Origin: Isoetes taiwanensis
Lineage: Eukaryota; Streptophyta; Lycopodiopsida; Isoetales; Isoetaceae
Reading direction: 5' to 3'
DNA length: 64,000 nt
NCBI GenBank assembly: GCA_021234155.1
Contig: JAJEKV010000011.1
Span: 21,778,677-21,842,676 of the forward strand
Part shown: piece after piece, positions 10,937 to 23,054 of the stretch
How positions within the stretch are numbered: the stretch's first letter is position 1
Layout: each line of letters begins with the position of its first letter
Program-made: the position numbers and the translations under genes
The notes under the pieces: model-generated
What the model was told of the DNA's origin: nothing
The model's database searches: none
What the model saw: the letters and a program-made list of their open reading frames with translations, nothing else

Positions 10937-13385
10937 ATGAATAGGTCGATCCTCAGTTGGAATGTGCGGGGGGTGCGGTCCTCAAGTAGTAAGAGGGCCC
11001 GTGCGTGTTTCTTTGGCACTTCGGCAGTTGATATTGTTTGCATTCAGGAGCATAAGTGTCACAGGGGTGATATGTCCAGGCTCATTAATATGGTTGGTAG
11101 GCAGTTTGTCTCTATTGCTTCTTCTTCTGGGGGGACTAGTGGGGATACTCTTATTGCTTGGAGGATGGATGTGCAGGTCACATACTCTGCAGCAGACAGG
11201 TTTGGTCAGTGGGCAATAATTAAGTGGTTGGAGGGAGGGCAAGAGTGGGAGATTGTTAATGTTTATGCCCATAATCAGCCTTCTCAGTGGGGTGCTTTAT
11301 GGGCCACAGTCCGGAATAAGTTGCGAGCCCTTGGTGAGTTGCAGGTTGCTTGGTTGCTGGTAGGGGACTTCAATATGGTAGAGCGAGTAGAGGATCGCTC
11401 TGGTTCTGGAACTCAGGTTGTGCATGGGTTTGAGAGGGACCAGTGGTCTCGTTTGTTGCAGGATTTGGCCTTGGTTGAGATCCCTGGGGACTTATCTTTC
11501 ACCTATTGTAATAGGCAGATTGGTGCGGGCCGGGCGTATGCTAGGCATGACCGGTGCTATGCTTCCCCATGCGCACTGGATGGTGTGCCCTCTTTGCGCC
11601 AGAGTAACATTCTGTCTACCTCCATTTCTGATCATTACCCTCAGGTTTTGTCCAGTTAGGGTGCAGTTGCCTCTCGGCCCTCTAGGACAGTGTTCCGTTT
11701 GAACACCAGGCTTCTGGCTGATGCGGATTTCTCGGCCCAGTGCCAGGAGTTGTGGCTTGATACCTTTTCATCTCTGAAGGGTATGTCTGGTATGGTGACT
11801 GCGTTGGCCAGGGTGAAGCATTTTGCCAAGGTCTTTGGTAGGCAGCGTGTGCAACAGGAGCGGCAGGAGTTGCATGGTCTCTATCAGGAGTTGGAGAAGA
11901 TTCGGGCGCAGCCTTCTGATGGCATTAGGGAGAATGCAGTGTTGCAGCGTATTGTTGCTCTGGAGCAGGTTAAAGTGCAGGAGGCGCGTGTGAAGGCGGC
12001 CCTTACCTGGTTGAAGGAGGGGGACACAAGTTCGCGGTGTTCTTCAGAGCAGCTAGGCAGCGGCGATATAAAGCATCTATGACGTCCCTTGCTTTGCCTG
12101 ATGGCCGACTTTGGAGGATCTCGCTGATTTGCAGCGGTATGTGCATGCTCATTTCTCAGGGTTTTTCGCACAGCGCACTCTTCCCTATGAGCAGGAGATG
12201 CAGAAGCTTGTTTTGGGGTTAAGCCATCTATTCTGCCTCACCAGCGTGAGAGCTTGGAGCAGGAGCTCTCCAGAGAGGATTTAGCGGAGGCATGTATGTG
12301 CATGGCTAAGGATAAATGTCCTGGGCTGGATGGCATCCCTGTGGAGTGGGAGTGGGCTGGTAAGTCTGTGTACCAGGTGTATCTTGAGTTGCTGCAGTCT
12401 TCTCAAATCGATAGGATCTTGAATACCGCATGCATTTCCTTGATTCCTAAGGTTAAGCAGCCTTCTACCATTAATGATTGGAGGCCTATCTCCTTGTTAT
12501 CCTCTGTGTACAAGATTATTGCAAAAGCCCTGGCAGAGAAGTTGAAGCCGGTGTTGACTTCAACCATTAGTAAGGTGGAGTCTGGGTTTGTTCCTGGGAG
12601 GAACATTTTGACTAATGTTGCCGCAGCTTATGACAGCCTTTATTGGGCCAGGAGAGCAGGTCAAGGCATTGCCTATCTTAAGCTTGACTTTGCCAAAGCT
12701 TACGATAGTGTCCGTTGGGCGTTCTTGTCTGCCATGATGTTAGCGTTGGGCTGTGGTCCACGCTTTACAGAGACAGTCATGAAGCTGCATAGGTCAGCAT
12801 GGACTACGGTGGTGTGCCAGGGTGAACCCTCCGCCTTTTTCTCCTTAGGTAGAGGGGTGCGTCAGGGGTGCCCTTTGGTGCCGTTTTTGTTTACGATTGT
12901 GGCGGAGGCACTGTCTCAGTTGTTTTTTGTTGCAGTGGAGGAGGGGGTGGTGGATGGGCTTCGGTTGCAGGATGGTAGCCAGCAGATTATTAACCAGTTC
13001 GCCGATGACACTTTCCTCTTCTTGGTGGCAGAAGAGAGGAATCTGTGGAATGTGAATGATTTGCTGGATACTTTCTCCTTGGCCTCGGGCATTCTTCTGA
13101 ATTGGGGAATGCTCCGCATTATGGGCCCAGCTGACTCCGCCTCCCCCTTGTTTGGCTCTATTCCCTTTGAAGGTGCTTCCAGGTAATGTGTGTACTAAGC
13201 TGTTGGGTATTCCCTTTGGAGGGGATGTTTCCATGGGGAGGGTGTGGGATGAGATTTTGCAGGGGTTGCAGAAACACCTCAATTGGTGGTAGGGTAGCAA
13301 GTTGTCAATGGCAGGTAGGATCACTATTGCCAAGTCAGTACTTTGTAGCACTCATGTGTATACAGCATCTGCGATGTTAGATAAT
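10937..13385 (+). pseudogene. LINE ORF2, endonuclease-reverse transcriptase, truncated
   Basis: ORF2 nicks the target and reverse-transcribes the element RNA at it. The N-terminus has the APE-type endonuclease signatures ILSWNVRG, CIQEHK, VNVYAHN and LLVGDFNM. An in-frame TAG at 11657-11659 interrupts it; the frame resumes (TRLLADADF, WLKEGDTSSR), slips near 12030-12250, and then runs intact through RT (LIPKVKQP, WRPISLLSSVYK, GFVPGRNILTN, LDFAKAYDSV, GRGVRQGCPL and the catalytic FADD at ~13000). Coding similarity to the sister LINE at 40.6 kb stops near 13385, where the nested transposon begins. The thumb and zf-RVT end are missing. Confidence 0.9.
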
Positions 13386-16300
13386 TTTAGTGGCGAATAT
13401 TCGCAAATTACGATTTTATAGGGCTCATTAAATTTTTCCCACGAATCGTTAGTAGGTTACGTGGCCCAAAAATTTTGGAACTATTCGCTCGTAGTTGATG
13501 GAAAGGAATCCCGCCAAGAAATGCTTCGCCGCTTAATCTAAGCTGGAAGGGAGGCAGATTCGCCACTCAATCTACACATTTTTCAAATAGGATCCATATG
13601 ATTCGCTTTGATTTCTACATCCTATGCATTTGAAAGTATAGTAAGTAGCCTTGTGATCATACTGATAATTTCTTGTTCTCAAATTTGTTCTAATGCAAAA
13701 ATGTATGGGTATTTTGGCCTCAATAATCGTCCTATCTATACTGGTAGCACCGGAATACTATGAGAGGCAGGCGAGCTTGACATCTTCTACTCTAATTGGA
13801 GACATTCAGGATCGTCATCTTCTCTGGTAAGTTTATATATGTTACCTAATATAATCTAGTTTGGTTCAGGGATCGTGATTCGTGGCTGAGTCTTGTATGT
13901 GGGTCGTTTTTTCTCTTCACAAGCAAAAATAGAATGAATGGAGCTTTTTTTAGATGCCGTATACACCGCACAGATGCGTTAAGCAGAAAGTAAAAAGCCT
14001 GCAATAGATCTTTAGCAAGTTTTGAACTGAACCAGAATCGTCATGCTTGCCTGCCTATCTGTCATGCTTGTTCGTCTGTAAAATACTCAATTGATCCTTA
14101 CCAAGATTTTAGAGATTCCATAAGGGAAACGATTGTAGAGAAGGAAATGCATATATGGAAAGATTTGGAAGAACCTCTCTACTGCTATCTCAGTCTAAAT
14201 TCTCCAGAACATCATGACATAATCAGGCAAGCCTTTTCTGAAATCTGGAAGGAACTTCTTACTTGTTTCATATAAATCTGAAATTTTTTGAATGTGTAGT
14301 GTAAAAATTCGTGGCTTCAATATATTGATTATCGGAGCATGAAGCTTTGTACTTTTATCATCAAAATGAAAAATGAAAACATCTTTAGAAGGCTGTCTTG
14401 GTAAATGATATCTGAAGGTACAAAGGATTGGTTTCTGAACCTAAAAATTAGATTGAAAGGGGTGCCTAAGGGATTGGTGTTACTTAAGACCTTGTTACAG
14501 AAGTAAAACAGTTTATGCTCATGAAGATGAAAGGAAGACTCAAACTCTGGTCTATTGTGCTTTTTGATATTTGAAATGATTAGTTTTCGATTGACGAGAG
14601 TGTTCTTGAAGTCAAGCTGGTAGAATGGCCAACCTCTTGTTGCTGCCACTATAATTGCTCTAGCAGTGGCCACCCTTGCAATAGGGGCAAAGCTTCTGTA
14701 TGGTCATGGATATATTTCTGAGCTTTGTACTTATAGTATGGCAATATTTCCATAGCCCTTGTCCCTGAAACGAGCTTTGTACTTAGCTATAGAGCCGTCT
14801 AAGTTGAATTTGTATGATACATTCATTTCTTTCTATTGATATTGTGCCTGGTTGGCCTGTCTTTTGCTTAAGCAGCATAAATATTTCTCCTTCATGGCAT
14901 CCACCTATTCTTTATGACCTGCAGCTTGTCTTAAATGCTCAGCTTGTTTGAAACACTGAGAGTTTTGATAATTCTGATATTTTCCGTAAGGAGCAGCAGA
15001 GCAGATTATGGCAAATACAGCAGAGCAGATTATGGCAAGGAGCAACTTAATCTGTGGTTCTTAATGCCCCATATTACAGGCCAACCATATTTCGTCACCA
15101 AGCATACAAGTGCACTTAATCTTCAGGTCAGTTAAGATGTGTGTAATTTTTCTTTCATAGTCTTGCACCCCTTTAAGCTTCAAATGAACTGTGTAAGCTT
15201 CAGATCTGCACTGTGTAACAGATCTGCAGTGTGTAACAGAGCTTAATAATTTGTCATTATAAGCACAAATGCTTTTTGCTCAATCTAATTATGTGCATAT
15301 AATTACATGTGATTGGCTATCATTTATTTTTTTCTTTTTGTCTATTAGATTCCACTATGTGCAGGCAGTAATCAAATGAGTTATGGATAGAGAAAGTCAA
15401 AAGCGAGATATACGATCATTCTTTGGTTTTACTGGTACCCGAGTAGTATCAGCCAGCAGTAGTAAAGATGATGGAGTAGTATCAGCCAGCAGTAGTAAAG
15501 ATGATGGAGCACCATGTCATCCAGATAGGAATGACACACAAGTTGTGGTTGCAGACCTTCCTTCTTCCTCAAGTCCTTTAGGATGTTTTCAGGCAAATGA
15601 TATACATGAGAACCAAGATGTCTCGCAAGTGAATACAGCGGCAAAGAAGGGAAAGAAGAGGAAACGTCATGAAAATACTCAGGATCATGTAGCAGAAAAG
15701 AAAAGAAATAAGAGGAAAGGCCAACAATGGGATGCTGGAAGAAGAACATTCCAACTAGATTGGGTTAAGAAGTTCCCGTTTATAGAGCCAGTATATCCAG
15801 AGAATGGTGAGATGCCCAAAGTTGCTCGTTGCATGGTTTGTTCTTGGAAGCGTGGAGGTGATTGCACATTGCAGTTGAAGTTGGATACTATTGAGAAACA
15901 AACTGGGAAGGTGTATGAGAAAAAAAATGGTTGAGGGCAAGGAAGAAAACATAACAAGATGGAAAACAACAGAGGAATGTTTTCATCTTAAGAATGTGGA
16001 ATTGTACGAAAAGAATGTGTTATACAAGGAACAATCTGCAGGCCCAACGATTGCAAGCATTGTTCGACAATTCGTAGACAAAAATCAGAAATTGAAGCTG
16101 GTGCAATTGCAATCCGTGTTTGACATCTTGAAACGTGGAAGGCCCATGGTGGACTACCCAAAATTAAAGGATTTGTTGTCACTTCAAGGTATTCCAAATT
16201 TCCCGCAATCTCATTGGTCTAGAAGTAGTGGCTGGCAATTTGCGAAAGTGTTGGATCAAGTAATTAAAGATGACTTGCGTGAAGCTATTAAAGATTGTGA

Positions 16301-17734
16301 TTTCCTTGCAATATCATTGGATGAAGCTAGTGCTAATGATCATACAGCTTGGGTTTGTATGACAATTTACCATGTGAAGGGACATGTGAGGCAAGCAGAC
16401 TTTGTTAGTGTCACAAGAGTAGAATCTGAACCAACGGCTGAGAAAATGTTTGATGTTGTTAAAGAGAATTTATTTTCTTTGTTGGAGTTGTCCACTGATG
16501 ACGTTGCAAGAAAGCTTGTTTGTATTGGAGTAGATGGAGCATCAGTGAATACAGGGAACCACAATGGTTTATGCGTAAAAATTCAGATGACTCTTGCTCC
16601 GTATATGTTGGCGATACACTGCATGGCGCATAGGTTGAACCTTGCCTTTCATGTTGTCGACAATTTTGATTGTGTCATGAAGGTGGAAGACCTTGTGAAA
16701 GCGGCCAATGAATTCTTTTGTCGTAGTAAAAAAAAGGTGATGTAAATAGTATTTTTGTCACATTTTTTGTGGTCATTTTCTCATATTGTTTTGGTCTTTT
16801 TCAGGTATATGCAATTTAAGAACATTTTGCTCGATTGACAAATATGGAGACATTGCTCACATTAGCCGGTGCGTACATGTCATATCTTTTAATATTTTGT
16901 TTGCTTCTTTTTATTTGTTCATGAAGCATTGTTTACTCTGATTTTTGTAACGGGATTTCTGAAAACTAGTTTCTGATTTTCTGATTTTAAAAATCAGAAT
17001 TTAATATTTTTGCAATCATAGCATTTGTTTCACTCATTTCTGATTTTTTGATATTACAATTTAGTTGTCAATTTTAGCATTTGTTATACTCAGTAATGGA
17101 CATATGAATTTATGTGCATATGGCTTTAATGTAGGAATTCTTCCCATGCTTGCTGAAATGAACAAGCTCATCAAATTTGCCCAAGAAAGGACCTTGTATA
17201 CTGAGGAATACGCAAGAGCAAGGAGAGTGTCATGTGCGGCTCTTGATGGTTTGTACTCTTCTTCTATTGAAGTACCATATGACAAGGAGAAATTCCACTT
17301 GTGGCACAAGCTGGTCACTATAGAAGGTGCAAACAGTACTAGTTTTTTGACATATAATGATAAGGATACAATTTGCGTGAAGGCTAGTTCTCGGCTTGTG
17401 CAGGTAAAGTTACTGATTTTTTGGCTTGAGCTACATTTGTCTTATTTATATTTTATTTGGATTTAGATGTATTCTCCACAGCGTCGTATCTGTGGCCGTC
17501 TACCTCGTCATGTGCCTGTTTCAAGATCCAGTTTCGATACCATAATATTGACAGTAAGAGAGAATCTAGCGAAGGTTACAAAGGCTTTGTCAAAAGAGAT
17601 CCGTGACCGTTTTCCTCGAGATAAGCTTCTAGAATCTATGGCAATTGTTTACCCATAATTTTGGGATAAAAGACTGGGAGAGCAACGTGTTCAAGCTGAA
17701 TTTAAGCGTAGACTCCATGTGCTAGAGTTGCAGT
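13386..17734 (+). mobile_element. hAT-like DNA transposon nested in the LINE (borders approximate)
   Basis: About 4.3 kb with no LINE similarity separates the LINE body from its poly(A) tail and carries a hAT-type transposase. Convincing terminal inverted repeats and an 8-bp duplication were not found by eye, so both borders are uncertain by tens of bases. The first 2 kb (13386-15380) has no gene. It contains a short direct repeat (14993-15040, GCAGAGCAGATTATGGCAA twice) just upstream of the transposase. Confidence 0.6.
15383..17730 (+). pseudogene. hAT-type transposase (BED/TTF finger, ZNF862-like), broken
   Basis: Cuts and pastes hAT elements using an RNase H-like DDE core. The start at 15383 gives a short N-terminus with an 11-residue repeat (VVSASSSKDDG, twice, ~15442-15507), a Lys-rich nuclear-localisation-like tract, and a TTF/BED-like finger (CMVCSWKRGG...). 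A frameshift in an A-run near 15920 moves to the next frame, with SLDEASANDHTAW (first catalytic Asp, ~16316), IGVDGASVNTG (second, ~16525) and HCMAHRLNLAFH, the usual hAT signature. A stop near 16745 ends the core. Downstream blocks at ~17130-17400 and 17467-17660, joined by intron-like spacers, give the C-terminal helical part. The element is inactive in this copy. Confidence 0.82.
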
Positions 17735-17864
17735 TTTTCTGTGAGTTTATTGTGGAGTGTCGAGGTATCGCTGTCTCTTTGGGGCAGTTCTCCTTCCTCC
17801 TCACTTGCTTTGTAACATTACCATTCTTTTAATATATTGATGACACAGTTCTTCAAAAAAAAAA
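17735..17864 (+). repeat. LINE 3' UTR remnant with poly(A) tail
   Basis: About 130 bases ending in CAGTTCTTC followed by ten A, the same kind of terminus as the sister LINE at 43.79 kb. It directly abuts BIG coding sequence at 17865. It is the 3' end of the LINE whose body stops at 13385. Confidence 0.65.
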
Positions 17865-18930
17865 GGGCTAGAAACTTCAGAGAGTGTCATATTGTTTAGA
17901 TCTAATCTTGCAATCCATGTTGTGCCATCATTCATTGAAAGAAACATGAGCCTATGGGCATAAGAGAAATGTAGTTAAATGCCTTTTACTGGCTTGTATT
18001 GCTCAGGAAACTGAATAGTCTCTGTCATAATGCAAGCACCAGAATCACATCTACCACCCAACTGTTGACGGTAAAGCACACCTTGTTGTGAAACTATAAC
18101 AAGCAGCATTCAACCATGTCCAGGCGGTACAATACAAGCATCAATAATGGTGTCCTCCAACACAGTTAGACAGTAGCTCCAACTGATTCGATCCTGAGAC
18201 AAATAAAAAATCTTCACAAATTGGTTAGTGACAATCAACAACTCCACCTATGATCTAGGAACCCAGAAAACTGGCGTATATAAGCATCTTGTAAAGCAAG
18301 CTCAACAGCAAGTCTGTCTGTGACTTCTCCACACGAATTCACAGTAAACACCTGACAATCTTCATAGCCAGCAACAGCAAAATCATTTTCATTCACAGCA
18401 TTGAAGACCAAGTGGACAAGCTCAAAACGGACAGAGTTCTTTGAAAGGGGTTTTACAGTAGTCTTGTCTACAGTCACTGGGGTCGCAATTGCTTGACCAA
18501 TAAGTTGTCCTACATCAAAGAGGGTCATCTTATCACCCTCTCCTGCAGCAAGTCGACCTCTGCTGCTGATTGTCAGCAAAGACTCTACAAGAGACCCACT
18601 TAACAATTGTGATTTCAATTCCCTGGCACTTGGATAATCTGCTTTTAATTTCATGTCCAAGGATCCACTTTTGTAGGCCCTTTTAAGTTGCAAAATGTCT
18701 GCCTTGGGATTCAATAACTTATCTTTGCCTAGAATTATTTTTCATATTGTACATGACCTTTTGTTTCCAGAGTCAGGTTGGCAAGCAACCGTTGAACAAG
18801 TGATAGAAGCCTTCCCTCCACATCGAGATTGCAGAAAAAAAAGCAAGCAAATGGCTCTCCATCACCAAGCAAGATCTTAAACAAATCCTGGCCTTCATTC
18901 AATTCATTGTGATCTGCTTCCGAATCACAT
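17865..18930 (-). pseudogene. BIG: BIG/UBR4 (calossin) fragment, upstream half
   Basis: Reading leftwards from ~18930: FFFCNLDVEGRLLSLVQ, LLANLTLETKGHVQYEK, a frame slip at ~18725, LGKDKLLNPKADILQLKRA, then a clean 160-codon stretch with SGSLVESLLTISSRGRL, FDVGQLIGQA, KPLSKNSVRFELVHL, AVAGYEDCQVF and DRLAVELALQDAYIRQ. A frame break at ~18250 is followed by VELLIVTNQFVKIFYLSQD, an in-frame TGA near 18115, YRQQLGGR and HRLMFLSMNDGTTWIARLD, stopping at EVSS where the LINE poly(A) begins. The order matches plant BIG. The next BIG segment is at 8513-9285. The gene slice is dead from stops, frameshifts and the insertion. The upper boundary with the NEK fragment is uncertain. Confidence 0.85.
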
Positions 18931-18989
18931 TCAGAGAGTTGCACAAATATGACCCTGTCTAGCACAAATAGCAATTTGTAGGAGACCAC

Positions 18990-20826
18990 GTTCTGGAGTT
19001 GGAGTGGAAGCTGCAACGCGGCTTGGTGTGGATGATACATTACGCGTAACTCGTGCAAATCTCGCTGGTGAACTTTTAATTGGATATTTTTGGCAGCATC
19101 CTCATCCCCATCATTGATTGATTCTGCTCCTATGCTGTGCATGCTAATGCCATGGATGCTTTTCCGAAGTGCATCATCCTTCCAATCAAACTCATCCTTG
19201 TCTTTGTTGAAAGTACCAGAGCTCTCGTTCACAATGTTCTTATAGTGCAGTACTTGGGCAAAAACCTTGCCTGTTACTACATTGGCATTTGTTGTTGTTT
19301 CTGAGTGCTCATCATCATCAAAACCTGATCTAGGGCTGCTTTTGTCATCCGACCTAATACTATCTCTACAACCTCTTGACTGGCTGCTGTCATCACTTAT
19401 ATCGACACTGCATTGCCTGAGGAGGACATTTGAAAATCTTCGCTCTGAACTCAAGCCAGCTTGCCTTAATAGTTCTGCTGCCTATTGATAAAAGGGAATA
19501 AGACAGCTCAATAAACAAAGTGAATGCCATCAAAGGAAAATTACTCACCGTGGGCCGATGCTCTGGATTTTTTTCGCAGCATGCTTCATATTATGCTCTT
19601 CCTATAGTTATAAAGGACAACATATTAAAAGAAACATATAATTAAGACAAATATCAAGCCCATGCTGATAGTAACACTTACAAAGATGCAGAGTAGCTAA
19701 GTGGGATTGGACCAATTGTTGATTTGTTAATTTTGCAGATCAGTCCCTGCATATCCTGAGGAAAAATAGAATCTGTTTCAACTACAAGCATGAGATACTT
19801 ATCTGTTGTTTAAGCTTAAAAGCTTGATGAAAACTGATTAAACACAAGTAGTTAGAATACACTAAAAGTATGGAGATGTGTAAGAAGCAGAGCAACAAAA
19901 CAACTGGACGGACTTTTCCTCGCAGTCATCGCACGCCCATGCATCAGATGTTATCTCAGTCACGCAGGTGAATGTTGTTCCTTTTTTACCACCTAGCTTT
20001 TACAATTTCTGACAAGAGTCTTTGTTGAAGCTTGCCAATAAAAATTCCAGAGGAAAAAAATCGAACATGCCACATCAAGAGTATAGTGCTACAAGAACCA
20101 ATTTTACAAGAATTACCTCTAACAAATATGTCTTTCTACAAATATCGGAGGATCATGAGATAAGAAGACCACTTACAAAAGCTTTGAAGGCAGGCCTGTG
20201 AGCATACAATTCATACATGCAACATCCTGCAAAAAATTGGGAACAAATAGTCCATTAAGATACTAGGCCATTGATAAACCAACTGGATGGAGATGTGCAC
20301 CTAGTGACCAGATGTCAGACTTGGAGCCATATGGTATGTCTCCCAGAAGTTCTGGACACATGTAATTGGGGGTGCCCACCACCTGAATAAATAAAAATGG
20401 CTTAGTTTGCAGCTACTTTGCTTTAATGTTCCTCTGCAATATTTTTTCCAAGGCTGCAGCATGATCATCCAAACTTACCGAGGATGCTAAATCCTCCGAA
20501 GTAAGCATTTTTGCCAGTCCAAAATCATCTGTTATATAAGAACATGCATCCTTTAAATAATTATTTGATAGATAATAAGCTAAATGCAAAAGTGTAAGAA
20601 CAAGCTTACCAAGTCTAACGTCCTGATCCATTTTTAAGAATATATTGGAGCACTAGATCAAGAGACGATTGCAATTTAAACAGATTACTATTATGATGGC
20701 AAGATTTAACATTTATTCTAGGCATGGGGCAAAAAAAAGACACACCTTTAGATCCCGATGAAAGATGCGATTTGAATGGAGATAAGCAACAGCCAGCAAC
20801 AACTGGGCAAACCACACGTACAATTT
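18990..20826 (-). pseudogene. NEK: NIMA-related kinase (NEK) fragment with introns
   Basis: Plant NEK kinases act on microtubules and cell expansion. Consecutive exons with GT-AG borders read: 20747-20826 (AVAYLHSNRIFHRDLK, catalytic loop), 20610-20652 (CSNIFLKMDQDVRL), ~20479-20529 (DFGLAKMLTSEDLASS), 20301-20382 ([12 protein letters not shown]...SDIWSLG), 20177-20226 (CCMYELYAHRPAFKAF), 19682-19755 (DMQGLICKINKSTIGP), ~19553-19605 and ~19000-19490 (AAELLRQAGLSSERRF and a Ser-rich tail). The 19.55-kb exon has an in-frame TGA after KSII and a one-base-longer A-run (seven A) that breaks the frame before NPEHRPT. The N-lobe (glycine loop, catalytic Lys) is absent. Retained introns rule out a processed retrocopy. 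Confidence 0.88.
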
Positions 20827-20829
20827 CTG

Positions 20830-22550
20830 CCAGAAATGCATTTTCAGGTACCAATAATTGAATATCTAGCATAATCACAGGGGGTCTTTTTTGTGTTTTT
20901 GTACGATATTCACAAAGGTTTTCCTATGATTTTATTGCCGTATTCATCCAGGTGTACTGAACAGTATTTCTAGAGTGCCGCTTATCTTGGCCATTCATTT
21001 TTTGAGAAGCGCAGCATCGTATGGTCACGATTAAAGTTATAATGTTTTTTTTATTAGGTTTTTTTAAGAAGAGCTCGAATTGGGCATGCACGCATCGAAC
21101 CCTTGTATTTAGGGTTTCTGTGCTTTCCTTTGCTGCCTTGTGCTCTTCAAGAATCGTGATGCGTGTTAAGTTAGGGTACACTTCGCCGCTCCAAAACTTG
21201 GATTTTTCTCACCGGATGTAGATAAGGGCCCCAATATCTTGTTCTCGGTGCCTCCGTAGCTCGCAAAACAAGTTTCTCCCAAGTTTCTAAGGGTTTTTTT
21301 CCATGGAAGGCTCTCTGCAAGAAATCCTTCCAGCTCACTCTGAACCAATTTAGCAATTTCGAACCGTGTATTCCAAAGTGAGCCTTCAACTTAGGGTTCC
21401 GGATTTGTCATCCGTTTAATGGCAACAGGCAACACCAAAGCAAGTGGCGATAATGGCGGCAAAAAACGCCCGATCCGAAGGTCTTTACCGAGAAACCCTT
21501 TGTATCCGGTTTCTAGGCATCCCGTGCAAGTCGTTTTTTGTATTTTAATCCGGAACGGCTTAGGTCTAGCATCCATTTCGTTTTTCAAATCTCTTCTTCC
21601 CTCTTTGTCTTGTAACATAATGCTAGATATTATAAAACCACAGCAGAAACAATGTGTATAATATATTCTTATTGTGCAAACAAACATCACACCTACAATT
21701 GCCACAAACAAGCCGATCGTTTATGCCATGAGAAAACAAGCATGTCGGATATGCTTAGTTGCGATTTGGTTATTTAGGCGCCAAAAAAGCCCCGGCCTGC
21801 ATTTCGCATGTCAATATACTTGTTGGTGACAGGCTCAGTCAATAAAAAAGGGGCAAAAAGGCCTTTTCGAATCTGTTTGCATTTTTGGCACAAAAGTCGG
21901 CATTATTGAGGATTAGTTTTTCCAAATTAATGATCAAATCTATATAATCGAAAGATATAGGTTTTATGTGTATATGGGGATTGGCTCAAGCAAAGAAAAT
22001 GAAGAAGGCGCAAAGAATTATTCTTATATGAGGCCACCAATATAACCAACACCTTGGCCTCCTGTTTCTTCATGCTATGGCAATCCTCATGAGGCATACC
22101 ATGCTCTTCCATCTCCTTAACAACCTGGCCCTCAAGTTTAAAGGCTGAGATCAAATCTCAGCCGTTGGTTGGCCGCTAGAATTTCTATGGATCCAAGAAA
22201 TAATGCAGGAAAGTGAGAAGGCAGAAATTAAGACATGATTTGGGAGTGCATGCTCAAAAGAATCACAACTATGGACGCTGGAACATATGCTTAGGATCAA
22301 ACTTGTGGTATTTCTTCATGGTTAAACACTTGCCAATGTTTTCCTCCTTAAACATTTTGTTACATTGTAGCTCATATTTCATATTGATGTTGCATAAATT
22401 GGGTTTCGAGTTCCATGCAATGACTTCATTTCTATAATTTATACATTCATGATTTGTTCAACTACGACATCAAAGATTCTTAGGCCATCAAAGTTTAACT
22501 ATGTTTTTTTCTTCTTCAGGACCCGAATGTTGTTTTATATTGTTATGTTT
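20830..22550. other. Intergenic; no supported gene
   Basis: Open frames here are short and show no family features. A small perfect hairpin (GGCTGAGAT-CAA-ATCTCAGCC) lies near 22143-22163. The stretch 21420-21600 is somewhat richer in GC and has an open 80-codon frame starting at 21419, but nothing in it is recognisable. Confidence 0.4.
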
Positions 22551-22552
22551 TT

Positions 22553-23054
22553 TCTCTTATGGCCCGAAGGGCCCAAAAATTTTTTTTTATATACATATAA
22601 CAACCACCACATAAATACCATTAACATTAATGAGCACAAACCATTACATTTAAGATGTTAAAATTAAAATCCCCTTAGACCCCCTTTGGTTTGGGTGCAT
22701 ATTCACACGGGGGTCACGTGAGGGGCGGCGAGAGCCCTTAAATTATATTATACACGTATCAAATTCACACCTTATAGTACATTAACTGAAATCTTATAGT
22801 ATTTTGCACACCTAAGTATACAGTATACAAAAATTCATACAAGGATACCCCACAAACGAGGAACGCTATCTACGGTCCACATCAAGGAATATAAGGCATA
22901 TATGCCCATCCGAAGGCTCTCGTTGCCCGGAGTGACCCCCCGTGTGAATATGCACCCAAACCAAAGGGGGTCTAAGGGGGATTTTAATTTTAACATCTTA
23001 AATGTAATGGTTTGTGCTCATTAATGTTAATGGTATTTATGTGGTGGTTGTTAT
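22553..23054. mobile_element. Foldback/MITE-like element, copy 1
   Basis: Two near-perfect inverted arms of about 121-123 bases at 22597-22717 and 22932-23054 enclose a 214-base AT-rich core. The arms contain CCCTTTGGTTTGGGTGCAT and its complement. Outside the left arm is a GGGCCCAAAAATTTTTTTTT tract that recurs at the outer end of the second copy, so the element may begin near 22553. It has no coding capacity of its own. A related copy lies at ~46757-47135 in the opposite orientation and has lost one arm. The superfamily is unassigned, because no clean target duplication was seen. Confidence 0.82.

Larger units (their letters stand above)
9286..17864 (+). mobile_element. LINE-1-type retrotransposon, split by a nested hAT-like element
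   Basis: A plus-strand LINE inserted into the BIG coding sequence. Its body covers ~9286-13385 (ORF1 and ORF2 up to the RT thumb). It is then interrupted by the hAT-like element, and a 3' tail of ~130 bp resumes near 17735 and ends in GTTCTTC plus ten A at 17855-17864. BIG homology stops at ~9285 on one side and at 17865 on the other, which fixes the outer borders. No clear target-site duplication was found; about a dozen BIG codons appear to be missing at the junction, so a deletion may have accompanied insertion. The inner borders are approximate. Confidence 0.75.

Noticed and set aside
10937-11700. Overlapping open frames in the LINE endonuclease region on both strands
   Set aside because: Only the frame with WNVRG and GDFNM carries endonuclease motifs; the others are its shadows.
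13386-13460. TAGGG-type hAT terminal repeat near 13421
   Set aside because: No matching inverted partner was found near 17.7 kb, so the end cannot be claimed.
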